Shown here one piece after another: positions 35,227 through 44,775 of a stretch of DNA of 64,000 bases. Origin of the DNA: an uncultured Deferribacteres bacterium (GTDB taxonomy: Bacteria; Zhuqueibacterota; JdFR-76; DREG01). The first letter of the stretch is position 1, and each line of letters opens with the position of its first letter. The stretch lies in assembly GCA_913009825.1 (NCBI GenBank), contig CAJVYQ010000003.1:83756-147755 (forward strand), read 5' to 3'. The notes under the pieces were generated by a model, which was not told the origin of the DNA, made no database searches, and was given only the letters and a program-made list of their open reading frames with translations. The translations under genes were made by a program, and so were the position numbers.

Positions 35227-35802
35227 ATGGAAATTAAAAAGAGCTCCCTTGCTTCTCAAAAATCGAAAAGGAATTACACCTACCGGGATTATCTTGATTT
35301 ACCAGATGACCGAAATCGATATGAAATTTTAGAAGGAGAATTGATAATGGGGCCGGCACCAATAACAATTCATCAACGAATAAGCCGTAAAATTGAAATA
35401 CAGCTTGCTTATTTTGTTGAAAAACACAATTTAGGTGAAATTTTCGATGCTCCTTTTGATGTGATTTTTGGTGAAACAAATGTTATCCAACCGGATTTGC
35501 TATTCATCTCCAATGAAAACAAAAAAATCCTAACCGAGAAAAACATTCAGGGCGCCCCGGATTTAATCATAGAGATTCTTTCCCCGGCAACAGCTTATTA
35601 CGATTTGATCGAGAAAAAAGAAATTTATGAAAAATTTGGTGTGCAGGAATATTGGATTGTTGACCCCAAACGCCAATGGATCGAAATTTACACTTTGACA
35701 GATAGAAAATATCAACTTTTCCAAAGACAGGAAATAAAGGGGAAAATACATTCAAAAATATTGGCAGGTTTTGAATTATCACTTGAAAATATTTTTAAGT
35801 AG
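35227..35802 (+). CDS. Uma2-family (DUF820) putative endonuclease
   Basis: 191 residues with the PD-(D/E)xK-type core of Uma2 proteins: RYEILEGELIMGPAP opening, VIQPDLLFIS, PDLIIEILSPAT, and YEKFGVQEYWIVDP. A restriction-endonuclease fold is known for the family, but the biological role is unsettled; members are often multicopy and linked to mobile DNA. GGGAGGA precedes the ATG; the gene ends on TAG. It stands alone among repeats. Confidence 0.9.
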   Translation: MEIKKSSLASQKSKRNYTYRDYLDLPDDRNRYEILEGELIMGPAPITIHQRISRKIEIQLAYFVEKHNLGEIFDAPFDVIFGETNVIQPDLLFISNENKKILTEKNIQGAPDLIIEILSPATAYYDLIEKKEIYEKFGVQEYWIVDPKRQWIEIYTLTDRKYQLFQRQEIKGKIHSKILAGFELSLENIFK

Positions 35803-36081
35803 AAAATGCATCCGTTAATCAATGTGTTTGTTGATTTATTTCTGAAAAACTTCCAAAGTTTCTGACCGGACCGTAAAATGGTGGAATTAATTTTCAAATC
35901 ATACAATATGTTGCTAATAATCCGGTAAAAAACTTTGGAAGTTTATTAAATCAACAGGATCATCAATGATTCTGTAGAATTTCTAATTGGAAGGAATCAG
36001 ATTCTCCGCCACACTCAGAATGACATTTTTGTCAAATTATATTTCGATTATTAAAAACACTGTATCCGAAAAAAATATCCC

Positions 36082-37158
36082 ATGCCTCACAATCGCATAA
36101 CAATCCGTAACATGGACGCTGGTGGGCTGCTGGAAATCTTTCTGATCTCCGCCGTATCCGCTGTTTTGGCAATTCGTTTTTTTCTCCAGCTCACCGGTTA
36201 TCCGCAAATTAGCAGCGGTGGCTTGCATATAGCCCACATGCTCTGGGGCGGACTGCTTATGCTCATCGCCATTGTCATTGCGCTGGCGTTCCTGAGTAAG
36301 GCATCGGACCAAATTGCCGCCATTTTGGGCGGTATCGGTTTTGGCACATTTATCGATGAAGTGGGAAAATTTGTCACTGCCGACAATGATTACTTTTTCA
36401 AGCCGACCGCTTCACTCATTTACATCATTTTCATTCTTATTTTGTTGGGTGTAAAAGCTATTCAAAAATACCGGAAATATTCTATTCGTGAATATCTGAT
36501 GAACGCATTGCGAGAGTTGGAAGAAGTGGTTTCCCACGATCTGGACCTGGAGGAAAAAGAACGGGCGTTAGGCTATCTGGCTAAGTGCGATCAGAACGAA
36601 CCGTTAGTGCGGTCACTACAAGAACTGTTCGAAAAGATAGAGATGGTTCCGGTTCCGCCGCCCAATCGCTTCAGTCGAACTAAATTCTATTTCAGAGATA
36701 TTTACAGAAGAGTTGTTGACACACGCGCTTTTTCTACCCTCCTGGTCATTTTCTTTATCGGTCAGTTGACCGTAAAATTGCTTAACGCGTTTTTTCTTGT
36801 TTTTCTGCGGGGGTTCGGCTGGACTTCTCTGTTGAATCTGCATTTCATCGGGTCGATCGGCGAAAAGATGCTGCAGCTTACCTGGGTCGATTGGGGACAG
36901 TTGATTTTTTCATTTATTGGCGGTGTGTTTGTCCTTACCGGCGTTTATTACATCCCTACTTCAAAGCTGAAAGCCTATAAAATGTTCCAACGCTCTATCC
37001 TGGTTTCCATATTTTTTAGTCAGTGGTTCACTTTTTATACAGAAGAATTTTCTGCCATTTTGGGGCTGTTTTTCAATATTTTGATTTACCTGGCCTTGTA
37101 TTTTCTCATCAGGCGGGAAGAAATTGAGTCGGCAAAAAAATGCCGGGAATCATTGTAA
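36082..37158 (+). CDS. Conserved multi-TM membrane protein, unknown
   Basis: 358 residues. N-terminal half with about four TM segments and the motif GGIGFGTFIDEVGKFVTADNDYFF, a soluble helical middle (about 135-205), then four TM segments to the C-terminus. I have seen this motif in uncharacterised membrane proteins of several phyla, but no function is known. No operon partner; flanked by repeats on both sides. Confidence 0.7.
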   Translation: MPHNRITIRNMDAGGLLEIFLISAVSAVLAIRFFLQLTGYPQISSGGLHIAHMLWGGLLMLIAIVIALAFLSKASDQIAAILGGIGFGTFIDEVGKFVTADNDYFFKPTASLIYIIFILILLGVKAIQKYRKYSIREYLMNALRELEEVVSHDLDLEEKERALGYLAKCDQNEPLVRSLQELFEKIEMVPVPPPNRFSRTKFYFRDIYRRVVDTRAFSTLLVIFFIGQLTVKLLNAFFLVFLRGFGWTSLLNLHFIGSIGEKMLQLTWVDWGQLIFSFIGGVFVLTGVYYIPTSKLKAYKMFQRSILVSIFFSQWFTFYTEEFSAILGLFFNILIYLALYFLIRREEIESAKKCRESL

Positions 37159-37167
37159 ATTATTGTA

Positions 37168-37271
37168 ACCTGAATTGAGCGATTCTAATGTCATTCCGCC
37201 TGCGGTCGGGCAGGCAGAATGACAAAACTCTTTGGGGGGGTGTTTTAAGCTAAGAATCGCTCAATTTGGGT
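37168..37271. repeat. Inverted-repeat element, family D copy 3
   Basis: 104 bp with near-perfect inverted ends ACCTGAATTGAGCGATTCT and AGAATCGCTCAATTTGGGT. Interior contains GTCATTC...GAATGAC around CGCCTGC/GCAGGC repeats and a G7 tract. Starts 9 bp after the membrane-protein stop; could fold into a terminator-like hairpin. Nothing else is seen to 37439. Confidence 0.7.
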
Positions 37272-37439
37272 GTAATATAAATTTAAAACAGAAAACCAGG
37301 ATGAATAGATTTTTCTATTCTGTTTATCCCGTTAAAATATTTACAACTACACCAGAATAAAACGTTACCGTATTTATGAACCGGAACACATAGAGGAAAT
37401 AAACATCCCGGTTTTCTCTATTGCCAACTACAATTCATT

Positions 37440-38708
37440 TCATTCTCCTGCCAACCGTTCATATTCCTTCATGGCAAACAGATCCGTCATGCCGGCGATA
37501 TAGTCCGCAGTCAGCCGGACAAACCGGTCATCCTTTTCAAACTCAAACAATGGAAATTTTTGTTCTTCCTGCCAGGTAACATAACGCGAAAAATACTTAT
37601 GCATGGGGAAACTCTGCATTTCCTGCGGTTGGTTCAGATAAGCCCGGAACAATCCTCTTATTACCTGAACCGCTAAATCATCGGCCCATTCGATACCGGA
37701 ACGTTTGATGATCCGTTTGGAGATAAACCGGTCCAGTTGTAATTGCAGCGGATCGAGTTCCGGGCCAAAAGTTACAATCAGTTCATCGAAGGGACAGAAG
37801 CGATTTTTGCGCCGGTAAAAATCTTCTATGTTTTGCAAAGACATCTCGATCACGTCGGTAACCAACAGATTGATCAACTTTTTAATAAGACGTCCGATAT
37901 ATTCGAAATCCGGTTCACCGGGGCCCGGCGGCTGCAGATATTTTTCCTCGGCCAACTGCACAATGGGCTGCCGGCGCACTTCATCGACCGTAACAAATTT
38001 CGCCCGCAATCCGTCCTCCAGATCATGTGTGCGCTGGGCGATTTCATCGCAAACGGCAACCACCTGTCCCTCCAGCGTGCCTGCGTTTGGCGCCTCCATT
38101 TGCAATAGGTCATCCTGCCAATCCGGGTAATGAATGAGATGACGGTTCAAACGCGTATGCTTTAAAATTCCTTCGCGCACTACAAGTGTCAGGTTCAGAC
38201 CGTCAAACCGGTATTTTTTTTCCAGCAGATCAACCACGCGCACACTCTGGTAGTTATGCTTAAACCCGCCACAATCTTTTGCGGATAAATCTCCATCCAG
38301 ATCGTCGGCGCCGTGTAAAATTTTATGCAAAACCACTTCGCCGATGTGTCCGAACGGGGTGTGTCCCAAATCATGTCCCAGCGCGATGGCTTCGGTCAAA
38401 TCCTCATTGATCCCCAACGCCCGGGCGATGGATCTGGATAGCTGCACAACCTCAAGTGTGTGCGTCAGCCGTGTGCGATAGTGATCACCCGTAGTGATTA
38501 AAAACACCTGTCGCTTATGTTTCAAACGGCGGAAAGCACGGGAATGAATGATCCGGTCGCGGTCACGTTGGAAATTTGTGCGGTACGGATGTTCCTCCTC
38601 TATGTGCAGACGGGAATTGTTCGTTCCACTGCTTCTGCAAGTAAAAGGAGCCAACAGTTTTTCCTCGATCTCTTCTAAATTTTCTCTGCTGCGTGATTGA
38701 AATTCCAT
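37440..38708 (-). CDS. dgt: dGTP triphosphohydrolase-like HD protein
   Basis: 422 residues. HD-domain signature: SRAFRRLKHKRQVF, RLTHTLEV (His), ALGHDLGHTPFGHIGE (HD pair and following histidine), and a distal VAVCDEIAQRTHDLEDGL supplying the last metal ligand. Cleaves dNTPs to deoxynucleoside plus tripolyphosphate, contributing to pool balance or phage defence. Length and motifs fit dGTPase type 2. Stand-alone gene. Confidence 0.92.
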   Translation of the reverse strand: MEFQSRSRENLEEIEEKLLAPFTCRSSGTNNSRLHIEEEHPYRTNFQRDRDRIIHSRAFRRLKHKRQVFLITTGDHYRTRLTHTLEVVQLSRSIARALGINEDLTEAIALGHDLGHTPFGHIGEVVLHKILHGADDLDGDLSAKDCGGFKHNYQSVRVVDLLEKKYRFDGLNLTLVVREGILKHTRLNRHLIHYPDWQDDLLQMEAPNAGTLEGQVVAVCDEIAQRTHDLEDGLRAKFVTVDEVRRQPIVQLAEEKYLQPPGPGEPDFEYIGRLIKKLINLLVTDVIEMSLQNIEDFYRRKNRFCPFDELIVTFGPELDPLQLQLDRFISKRIIKRSGIEWADDLAVQVIRGLFRAYLNQPQEMQSFPMHKYFSRYVTWQEEQKFPLFEFEKDDRFVRLTADYIAGMTDLFAMKEYERLAGE

Positions 38709-38828
38709 TTAGGCTCGAATTTTAGTTAAAAGAACTCCGTGCATAATCTCCCTGAGCCGGCATTGAAAACATTTCAAAAATCGCCGGCCTCCGATGCGGA
38801 AACATGTTTAGCATTTATTCGTTTCATA

Positions 38829-39191
38829 CTATTCTTTCTGTTTTACAAACTGTGTTGCATATAATTTTTCAATGTTCTCTTCGCCAGACTTCGAAAAACG
38901 TAAAAATATTTTATTCCCTTTTCCCCAGGATTTATATCCCGTCCAGCTTTGTTTAAGTTTTCCATTTATACTATTCTTGCGAATAGATTTCATAATAAAA
39001 TTTATCTTGCCCAAATTGATTTTAATTACCTTTTCAAGATAAGGAATTTTCTTCATTCGCCAAAGCTCATAATCTTTGACATCAAGATATCCTAATTTTA
39101 TAAAAACATCTACAAAGCTGATATAACCTTTTTCCCGTATCAATTCATTTGTTACATTTGAAAGTTTCTTATGTAAATCTTTGCGATTCAT
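38829..39191 (-). CDS. Conserved hypothetical basic protein
   Basis: 120 residues, rich in Lys, with a helical N-terminus and the stretch DYELWRMKKIPYLEKVIKINLGKI, a pattern I have seen in small hypothetical proteins of many bacteria. The C-terminal part (WTGYKSWGKGNKIFLRFSKSG) suggests a small beta domain. No catalytic motif. 120 bp upstream of the dgt gene in the same direction. Confidence 0.65.
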   Translation of the reverse strand: MNRKDLHKKLSNVTNELIREKGYISFVDVFIKLGYLDVKDYELWRMKKIPYLEKVIKINLGKINFIMKSIRKNSINGKLKQSWTGYKSWGKGNKIFLRFSKSGEENIEKLYATQFVKQKE

Positions 39192-39742
39192 TCAACTCCG
39201 TTGAAATTAATTTGCGTATGACGGAAAGAATAACCTGCAGCTCAGCCGTCCAACTTGAACGAAGAAAATTGCCGTTCTCCAACCACCGCTAAATTCAAAA
39301 AATCCGCTCACTATAAGCGGTAAAGTTGATTCAATGCTTAGCCGTAATATATTATTAATATTGCTGTTACAAGTATTTATCTTAATAACTTTTTTATAAT
39401 TGTCGCCATTTTTTTCTTTTCTTCTACTTTTCCTAAATATTTCAATATTAAAATACCTAATAAAATTGTTCCAATTCCCTCAATTACACCAGGATGGTAT
39501 AAAGATTATACAATAATAATATAATTTACAAATATTTTTCAGTAATTTCCGGTTAGATTTTTACATGCTTGTGATTTACAAAGCTTGTTCCGCAGCAATA
39601 AACTACGGGACTAAAAATAGAAAGGATCCGCCTGAGGTGGACGCTTACAAAGCAGGACGCTTTAGCGTTCTTTCTAATTTTAGCCTCGTGGTTTACCACG
39701 GGGCGGTGTGGCTGTATGTTTGATTTTAAACTAAAAAACAAA
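39192..39742. other. Gene-free stretch with repeat fragments
   Basis: AT-rich, no gene seen. About 39625-39710 has nested small hairpins resembling those inside the MITE at 4470-4629 (CGCTTTAGCG, TTAGCC...). At 39713-39740 a short piece (TGTTTGATTTTAAACTAAAA) copies part of the family B element, a probable remnant. Confidence 0.5.
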
Positions 39743-40147
39743 TAATTAGTGCCTGAACGAAAACTATGAAATAGCATCTGCTTGTCATTCCTGCGAAAGC
39801 AGCCTGCCCGCCGCAGGCAGGGAATCTAATGAAAACAATATATTCAGACCTCGTTAAATCAGGTGTTTTATTGCTCATTAAGTTCTTGTTTACTAGTCAA
39901 TTGTGAGAAAATCCATGAATAATTGAACACTCCATGTTTGACTTTAAACTAAAAAACAAGTACTTACGCAATATATAGTGCAAATTCATGATGATTTTTA
40001 TCCGGTTATTCAACCTAATATTTATCAAATTTAACGAGGTCTGGTGATATTGTCATTCCGGTAATTTTTTAGCTGGAATTCATTTGAAGCCGGTAATGGA
40101 TTCCCGCTAAAAGCGTACGGGAATGACAACTTCGGACAGACACTAAT
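39743..40147. repeat. Family C element split by a family B insertion
   Basis: Outer ends TAATTAGTGCCTGAACGAAAAC and TTCGGACAGACACTAAT match family C; the element contains the TGTCATTCC...GGAATGACA pairs seen in other copies. It is interrupted by the 199-bp family B element at 39845-40043, which therefore arrived later. Confidence 0.7.
39845..40043. repeat. 199-bp MITE-like element, family B copy 1
   Basis: Perfect 15-bp terminal inverted repeats CAGACCTCGTTAAAT/ATTTAACGAGGTCTG. By eye about 94% identical, in reverse orientation, to 41776-41974, which has exactly the same length. Too short to encode a transposase. Confidence 0.85.
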
Positions 40148-40199
40148 CCAGGGTTTAACCATAGATGCAAAGATTTAGTAGAAAAAATGTCCTATTTGC

Positions 40200-41162
40200 T
40201 TACGAAAACGGCAAATGCCCCACATCCACATTGCCGCCGGACAAAATCAGGCCGACTTTTTTATGGCGAAACATATCACCATTGCGCAGCACAGCGGCAA
40301 AAGGAACCGCCGCAGACGGCTCGACAATGATTTTCATCCGTTCCCAAATTAAACGCATGGCAAATACAATTTCTTCTTCCGCGACCAACAGAATATCATC
40401 AACGAAGCGCTGGATGAGCGGAAAGGTTTTTTCACCCAATGAAGTTCGCAGGCCGTCGGCAATGGTATCGGGATTTTGCACCGGAATAATTTTACCGGCA
40501 TGGAAAGAGCGGCAGGCATCATCCGCATTTTCCGGCTCGCAGCCAAACACTCTGATTTGCGGATTCAGGCTTTTGGCACAAACGGCCGTGCCGCTAATCA
40601 GGCCTCCCCCGCCAACCGGGGCCAAAACCATGTCCAAATCGCTCACTTTTTGCAGCAATTCCAGCGCGGCGGTCCCCTGCCCGGCAATTATATTTTCATT
40701 GTTGTACGGATGAATCAGAATAGCGCCGGTTTTTGCTTGTACTTCAGCGGCGGTTGTCTCCCGGGCTGTCAGTGTCGGTTCACATTCGTAAATCCGGCCG
40801 CCATAACTCCGGACTGCGGCTTTTTTTACCGCCGGCGCATTGCGCGGCATAACAATGTGCGCTACAATGTTGCGCATTCTTGCCGCCAGCGAGAGCGCAG
40901 CAGCATGATTCCCTGAAGAATGAGTCAGCACACCTTTTTGCGCATCTTTTTCCGATAAAGACAAAACCGCATTGGTCGCGCCCCTGAACTTGAACGCACC
41001 CGCCTTTTGGAAATTTTCACACTTAAAAAAGAGTTGCACGCCCGAAATATCATCTAAACTTTGTGAAGTCAGTACCGGCGTTTCATGAATCAGATGTTCG
41101 ATGCGTTGGTGAGCATTTTCGATATTTGTTACATTTGGCTTCCATTCGCTTGAGTTACTCAA
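40200..41162 (-). CDS. Threonine dehydratase / serine racemase-like PLP enzyme
   Basis: 320 residues, fold-type II PLP enzyme: KCENFQKAGAFKFRGATNAV (Schiff-base Lys after F), SSGNHAAALS phosphate/ring motif, and VGGGGLISG glycine loop. No C-terminal ACT domain, so it resembles catabolic threonine dehydratase (TdcB) or serine racemase rather than IlvA. Deaminates Thr/Ser or racemises Ser. It ends about 50 bp from a family C element and is bracketed at both sides by family B copies. Confidence 0.88.
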   Translation of the reverse strand: MSNSSEWKPNVTNIENAHQRIEHLIHETPVLTSQSLDDISGVQLFFKCENFQKAGAFKFRGATNAVLSLSEKDAQKGVLTHSSGNHAAALSLAARMRNIVAHIVMPRNAPAVKKAAVRSYGGRIYECEPTLTARETTAAEVQAKTGAILIHPYNNENIIAGQGTAALELLQKVSDLDMVLAPVGGGGLISGTAVCAKSLNPQIRVFGCEPENADDACRSFHAGKIIPVQNPDTIADGLRTSLGEKTFPLIQRFVDDILLVAEEEIVFAMRLIWERMKIIVEPSAAVPFAAVLRNGDMFRHKKVGLILSGGNVDVGHLPFS

Positions 41163-41180
41163 TTTATTTTCCTCCGTTCA

Positions 41181-41634
41181 TCATTCGCTCGACATGTGGA
41201 AATGATGCAATTTCCATTCACCACGGGAATTTTTGCGGAAAATAACCGTATTCAAATTTTTCATATCTGTTGCGCCAAATCTTGAAACAAATGAAAACAC
41301 AGATTTATACCGCGCCCAGGCGATGCGGCGGTCGACAAATATTTCCAGCGAATCTACGGATAGATGGCGATTCTGCCATTTGTCAAACATGGGCTGCAAA
41401 AATTGATAGGTCTGTTCCTTGTTCAGATATTTGCCATTCAATGAAAAGAAGCGCATATCATCCGTTGCTTCGTTGACAAAGGAGCGGATATCCGCGTTTT
41501 CAAAATCCCGGCTTAGTTCCATCACCATTTTTTTTTACGGCGGCTTCATCTTTGTTGGGGTCATTTTTCTCACTGCAGGCAACCATGAAAATCAGCAAAA
41601 GAAAAACAGCCGATAATCGCAAACACATATTCAT
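41181..41634 (-). pseudogene. Lipoprotein with SnoaL/DUF4440-like domain, frameshifted at A9
   Basis: From ATG 41634 the frame reads MNMCLRLSAVFLLLIFMVACSEKND, a lipoprotein signal with lipobox VAC, to DEAAVKK; a run of nine A (T9 at 41528-41536 on the plus strand) then shifts frame. With eight A the protein continues directly into MVMELSRDFENADIRSFVNEATDDMRFF... (41528 to 41181), a SnoaL/DUF4440-like small alpha/beta barrel ending HFHMSSE. The full protein would be about 150 residues, outer or inner-membrane anchored; ligand unknown. Either a homopolymer error or a slippage-prone gene. 18 bp upstream of the PLP enzyme gene and co-directional. Confidence 0.65.
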
Positions 41635-41775
41635 TTCATCAATTCCTTCTCTTCACTGAATCATTTATCTCGCAAAGACGCTAAGGTGCAAAGTTTTGAA
41701 TTTATTGAAGTTCTTGATTGAACTTAAAGTCAGGTAACAAAATCAAGTCAGGATAATGGATAATTTTCATAACTT

Positions 41776-41974
41776 CAGACCTCGTTAAATTTGATAAATA
41801 TTAGGTTGAATAACCGGACAAAAATCATCATGAATTTGCACTATATATTGTGTAAGTACTTGTTTCTTAGTTTAAAATCAAACATGCGGTGTTCAATTAT
41901 TCATGGATTTTCTCACAATTTATTAGTAAACAAGAACTTAATGAACAATAAAATACCTGATTTAACGAGGTCTG
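41776..41974. repeat. 199-bp MITE-like element, family B copy 2
   Basis: Same 15-bp inverted ends as copy 1 and a 5-bp flanking direct repeat AACTT (41771-41775 and 41975-41979). It sits inside an outer repeat with CGCAAAGACGC (41668) and GCGGCTTTGCG (41997) ends. Together these account for most of the 41635-42042 gap; no gene seen. Confidence 0.85.
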
Positions 41975-42042
41975 AACTTCCTATTTCTTGGCAGCTTTGC
42001 GGCTTTGCGTGAAATTTTACAATTCATCAGACTACAGTATCC

Positions 42043-44775
42043 CTAATGTGCTTCCAGCCAATTCTTGCCCGTTCCCATATCAATTTTGATGGGCACCTTC
42101 AATTCCAGTGCGGATTCCATATTTCCGGTTACCACTTCCCGCATTTCCTCCAGTTCGTTCCGGGGCACTTCAAAAACCAGTTCGTCATGGACCTGCATGG
42201 TCATTATCGATTTCAATCTCTTTTCCACCAACTTTTCATGAATATTAATCATGGCTACTTTGATCAAATCGGCGGCAGTACCCTGAATTGGGGTATTGAT
42301 GGCCGTCCGCTCGGCAAATTCACGCACCCGGCGATTTTCCGAATTTATTTCCGGGAGATAACGCCGGCGATTCATCAGCGTGGTTACATACCCTTTTTGG
42401 CGCACATCCTCGATGGTTCGATCGATAAATTCCCGGACTTTCGGGTATTTATCGAAATAATTATCAATGAAAACTTCCGCTTCGGCGATAGAGATATCCA
42501 GCCGGTTGGAGAGACCGAACCGTCCCATGCCGTACATGATGCCAAAATTGATCTCCTTTGCTTTCCGCCGGTGATCCCGGTTCACTTCGTCCAATGGAAT
42601 GTCGAAAATTTGCGCCGCTGTGGCAGTGTGCACATCCAGGTCCTGCACAAAAGTTTGCAGCAGCGTTTCATCGCCCGACAGGTGCGCCATAATCCGCAGC
42701 TCGATCTGGGAATAATCCGCATCCAGGATCAGGCAGTCCGGTTTGCCGGCGACGAATGCTTTACGAATCTGTTTCCCCAACCCGGTGCGGATGGGAATGT
42801 TTTGCAAATTGGGATTGCTGCTTGAAAGACGTCCCGTGGCGGCAACGGTCTGGTTGTAAGAAGTGTGCAGCCGGCCGGTGTACGGATTGATCAAAGTCAT
42901 CAGCGCATCTACATAAGTTGATTTGAGCTTTGCCAACTGCCGGTAATTCAGAATCTGCTGCGGCAGCGGATGAATTTTTGACAATTTTTCCAGCACCGTC
43001 ACATCGGTAGAATAGCCGGTCTTGGTTTTTCGGGCAACGGGCAGTTGCAGTTTATCAAATAAAATAGTGCCGAGCTGCTGTGTTGAATTGATGTTGAATT
43101 GCTGTCCCGCTTCATGATAAATGCTTTTTTCAAGTTGGATCAAATCCTCAGTTATTTGAACCGATAGATTTTTCAACAGTTCTTTGTCTAATGAAACACC
43201 ATTCCATTCCATCTGTTTCAACACGTCGATCAAAGGAATTTCCACTTCGCGGAACAGATCGTACAATCCGGCGCTTTTCAATTTGGGTTCGAAAATTTTC
43301 TGTAACCGCATGGTAAAATCGGCATCTTCGCAGGCGTAAAAACCTGCTTTTTCAACGGGAACCTCCCGCATGGTGATCTGATTCTTACCGGTGCCGATCA
43401 GCTTTTTGGTGGGTATTTTTTCATAGTTCAGATATTCCAGACAAAGGTGATCAAGATTGTGCTGGGGATTGGAAGGATCGATCAGATAGGATGCCACCAT
43501 TGTATCGAATCTGACTCCTTTAACTTCTACTCCGTAACGCTTCAACACCAGCATATCGTATTTGATGTTCTGGCCGCATTTCTTCTGTTCCTCATTTTCC
43601 AGTATTTTTTTGAGTACAGGCAGGACAATGGACAGCGAGAAACCGGAGGCGCCGTCATTTTCGGTACTATCAAACAGGGAAGCGGGTTTCCTGCTTTTCC
43701 CGATGCCGGTTTCTTTCACGGGGATATAAAAGGCTTCGCCCTCCTGCCAGGAGAATGACAAGCCCACCAATTCGGCCAAAAGAGGATCCCGGTTGGTTGT
43801 TTCCAGATCGAATATAAAAAATTTCCGTCCGGACAGTTTTTGTATAAATTGCTTCAATTCCGGTTCCGTAGAAATGGTTTGGTAATTCTGTTCGATCTTT
43901 TCTTTTTTGGACATAAATTCTTCGCTGAGAGAGCGGAACTCCAGTTCTTTAAACAGGGCAGCCAATCGTTTTTTATCCGGTTCCTTCAGTTTCATCTGAT
44001 CCCACCTGATATCCACGGCAACATTCCGGTCGATGGTTACCAGCTCGTAAGAAAGTTTAGCGACATCAATGTTTTGCAGTAACGACTCTTTTATCCGGAG
44101 CGGTTCGACCTGGTCTTTATTGGCCAACAGATTTTCGAACGATCCGAAGCGATTGACCAGTTTTTTTGCCGTCACATTGCCGATTTTGGGCACACCGGGA
44201 ATATTATCGGAGGAATCGCCGGCCAGCGCCAGCACATCCCGTACTTGTTTCGGATTGACCTGCCATTTTTCCCGCACCCAATCCGCGGTCACAATTTCCA
44301 CATCATCGCCGGAGCGTCCCGGTTTGTAGATGAAAATATTCGATGTAACTAACTGAAACAGGTCTTTGTCTCCGGTTAACAGATAAGTTTCAAACCCTTG
44401 TTTCTCACCTCTCACCGCCAGGGTAGCCATGATATCATCCGCCTCGTACCCGGGTATTTCGATGATGGGAATTCCGAACGCTTCGACCACCTCACGGATG
44501 CGCGGTAGTTGCTCGATCATCTCTTCCGGTGTTTTTTCCCGGGTGGCTTTGTATTCGGGGTAAAGCTTGTGGCGGAAAGTAGGTTCCGGCGTATCAAAAA
44601 TGACAGCCAAATAATCCGGCTTTTCCGTTTTGATCACCTTGTGCAAAGAATTGGTAAAACCGAAAGCCGCAGATGTGTTTTCTCCTTTTGAATTGATGAG
44701 AGGATGGCGAATAAAAGCAAAATAGGAGCGGTAAACCAAATAGGAACCGTCCAATAAAAACAGTTTCTTTTTCAT
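42043..44775 (-). CDS. polA: DNA polymerase I
   Basis: 910 residues with all three domains. 5'-3' exonuclease (about 1-290: LLDGSYLVYRSYFA, GYEADDIMATLA, LTGDKDLFQL, GDSSDNIPGVPKIG). 3'-5' exonuclease (about 310-500) with FDLETTNRDP, CGQNIKYDMLVL and YACEDADFTM, so proofreading residues appear intact. Family A polymerase with DADYSQIELRIMAHLSGD (motif A), RRKAKEINFGIMYG (motif B) and VHDELVFEV (motif C). Fills gaps and removes RNA primers. Confidence 0.97.
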   Translation of the reverse strand: MKKKLFLLDGSYLVYRSYFAFIRHPLINSKGENTSAAFGFTNSLHKVIKTEKPDYLAVIFDTPEPTFRHKLYPEYKATREKTPEEMIEQLPRIREVVEAFGIPIIEIPGYEADDIMATLAVRGEKQGFETYLLTGDKDLFQLVTSNIFIYKPGRSGDDVEIVTADWVREKWQVNPKQVRDVLALAGDSSDNIPGVPKIGNVTAKKLVNRFGSFENLLANKDQVEPLRIKESLLQNIDVAKLSYELVTIDRNVAVDIRWDQMKLKEPDKKRLAALFKELEFRSLSEEFMSKKEKIEQNYQTISTEPELKQFIQKLSGRKFFIFDLETTNRDPLLAELVGLSFSWQEGEAFYIPVKETGIGKSRKPASLFDSTENDGASGFSLSIVLPVLKKILENEEQKKCGQNIKYDMLVLKRYGVEVKGVRFDTMVASYLIDPSNPQHNLDHLCLEYLNYEKIPTKKLIGTGKNQITMREVPVEKAGFYACEDADFTMRLQKIFEPKLKSAGLYDLFREVEIPLIDVLKQMEWNGVSLDKELLKNLSVQITEDLIQLEKSIYHEAGQQFNINSTQQLGTILFDKLQLPVARKTKTGYSTDVTVLEKLSKIHPLPQQILNYRQLAKLKSTYVDALMTLINPYTGRLHTSYNQTVAATGRLSSSNPNLQNIPIRTGLGKQIRKAFVAGKPDCLILDADYSQIELRIMAHLSGDETLLQTFVQDLDVHTATAAQIFDIPLDEVNRDHRRKAKEINFGIMYGMGRFGLSNRLDISIAEAEVFIDNYFDKYPKVREFIDRTIEDVRQKGYVTTLMNRRRYLPEINSENRRVREFAERTAINTPIQGTAADLIKVAMINIHEKLVEKRLKSIMTMQVHDELVFEVPRNELEEMREVVTGNMESALELKVPIKIDMGTGKNWLEAH

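Noticed and set aside
41791..42012. 73-codon ORF inside family B copy 2
   Set aside because: Not conserved in copy 1 and runs out through the terminal repeat into flanking DNA.
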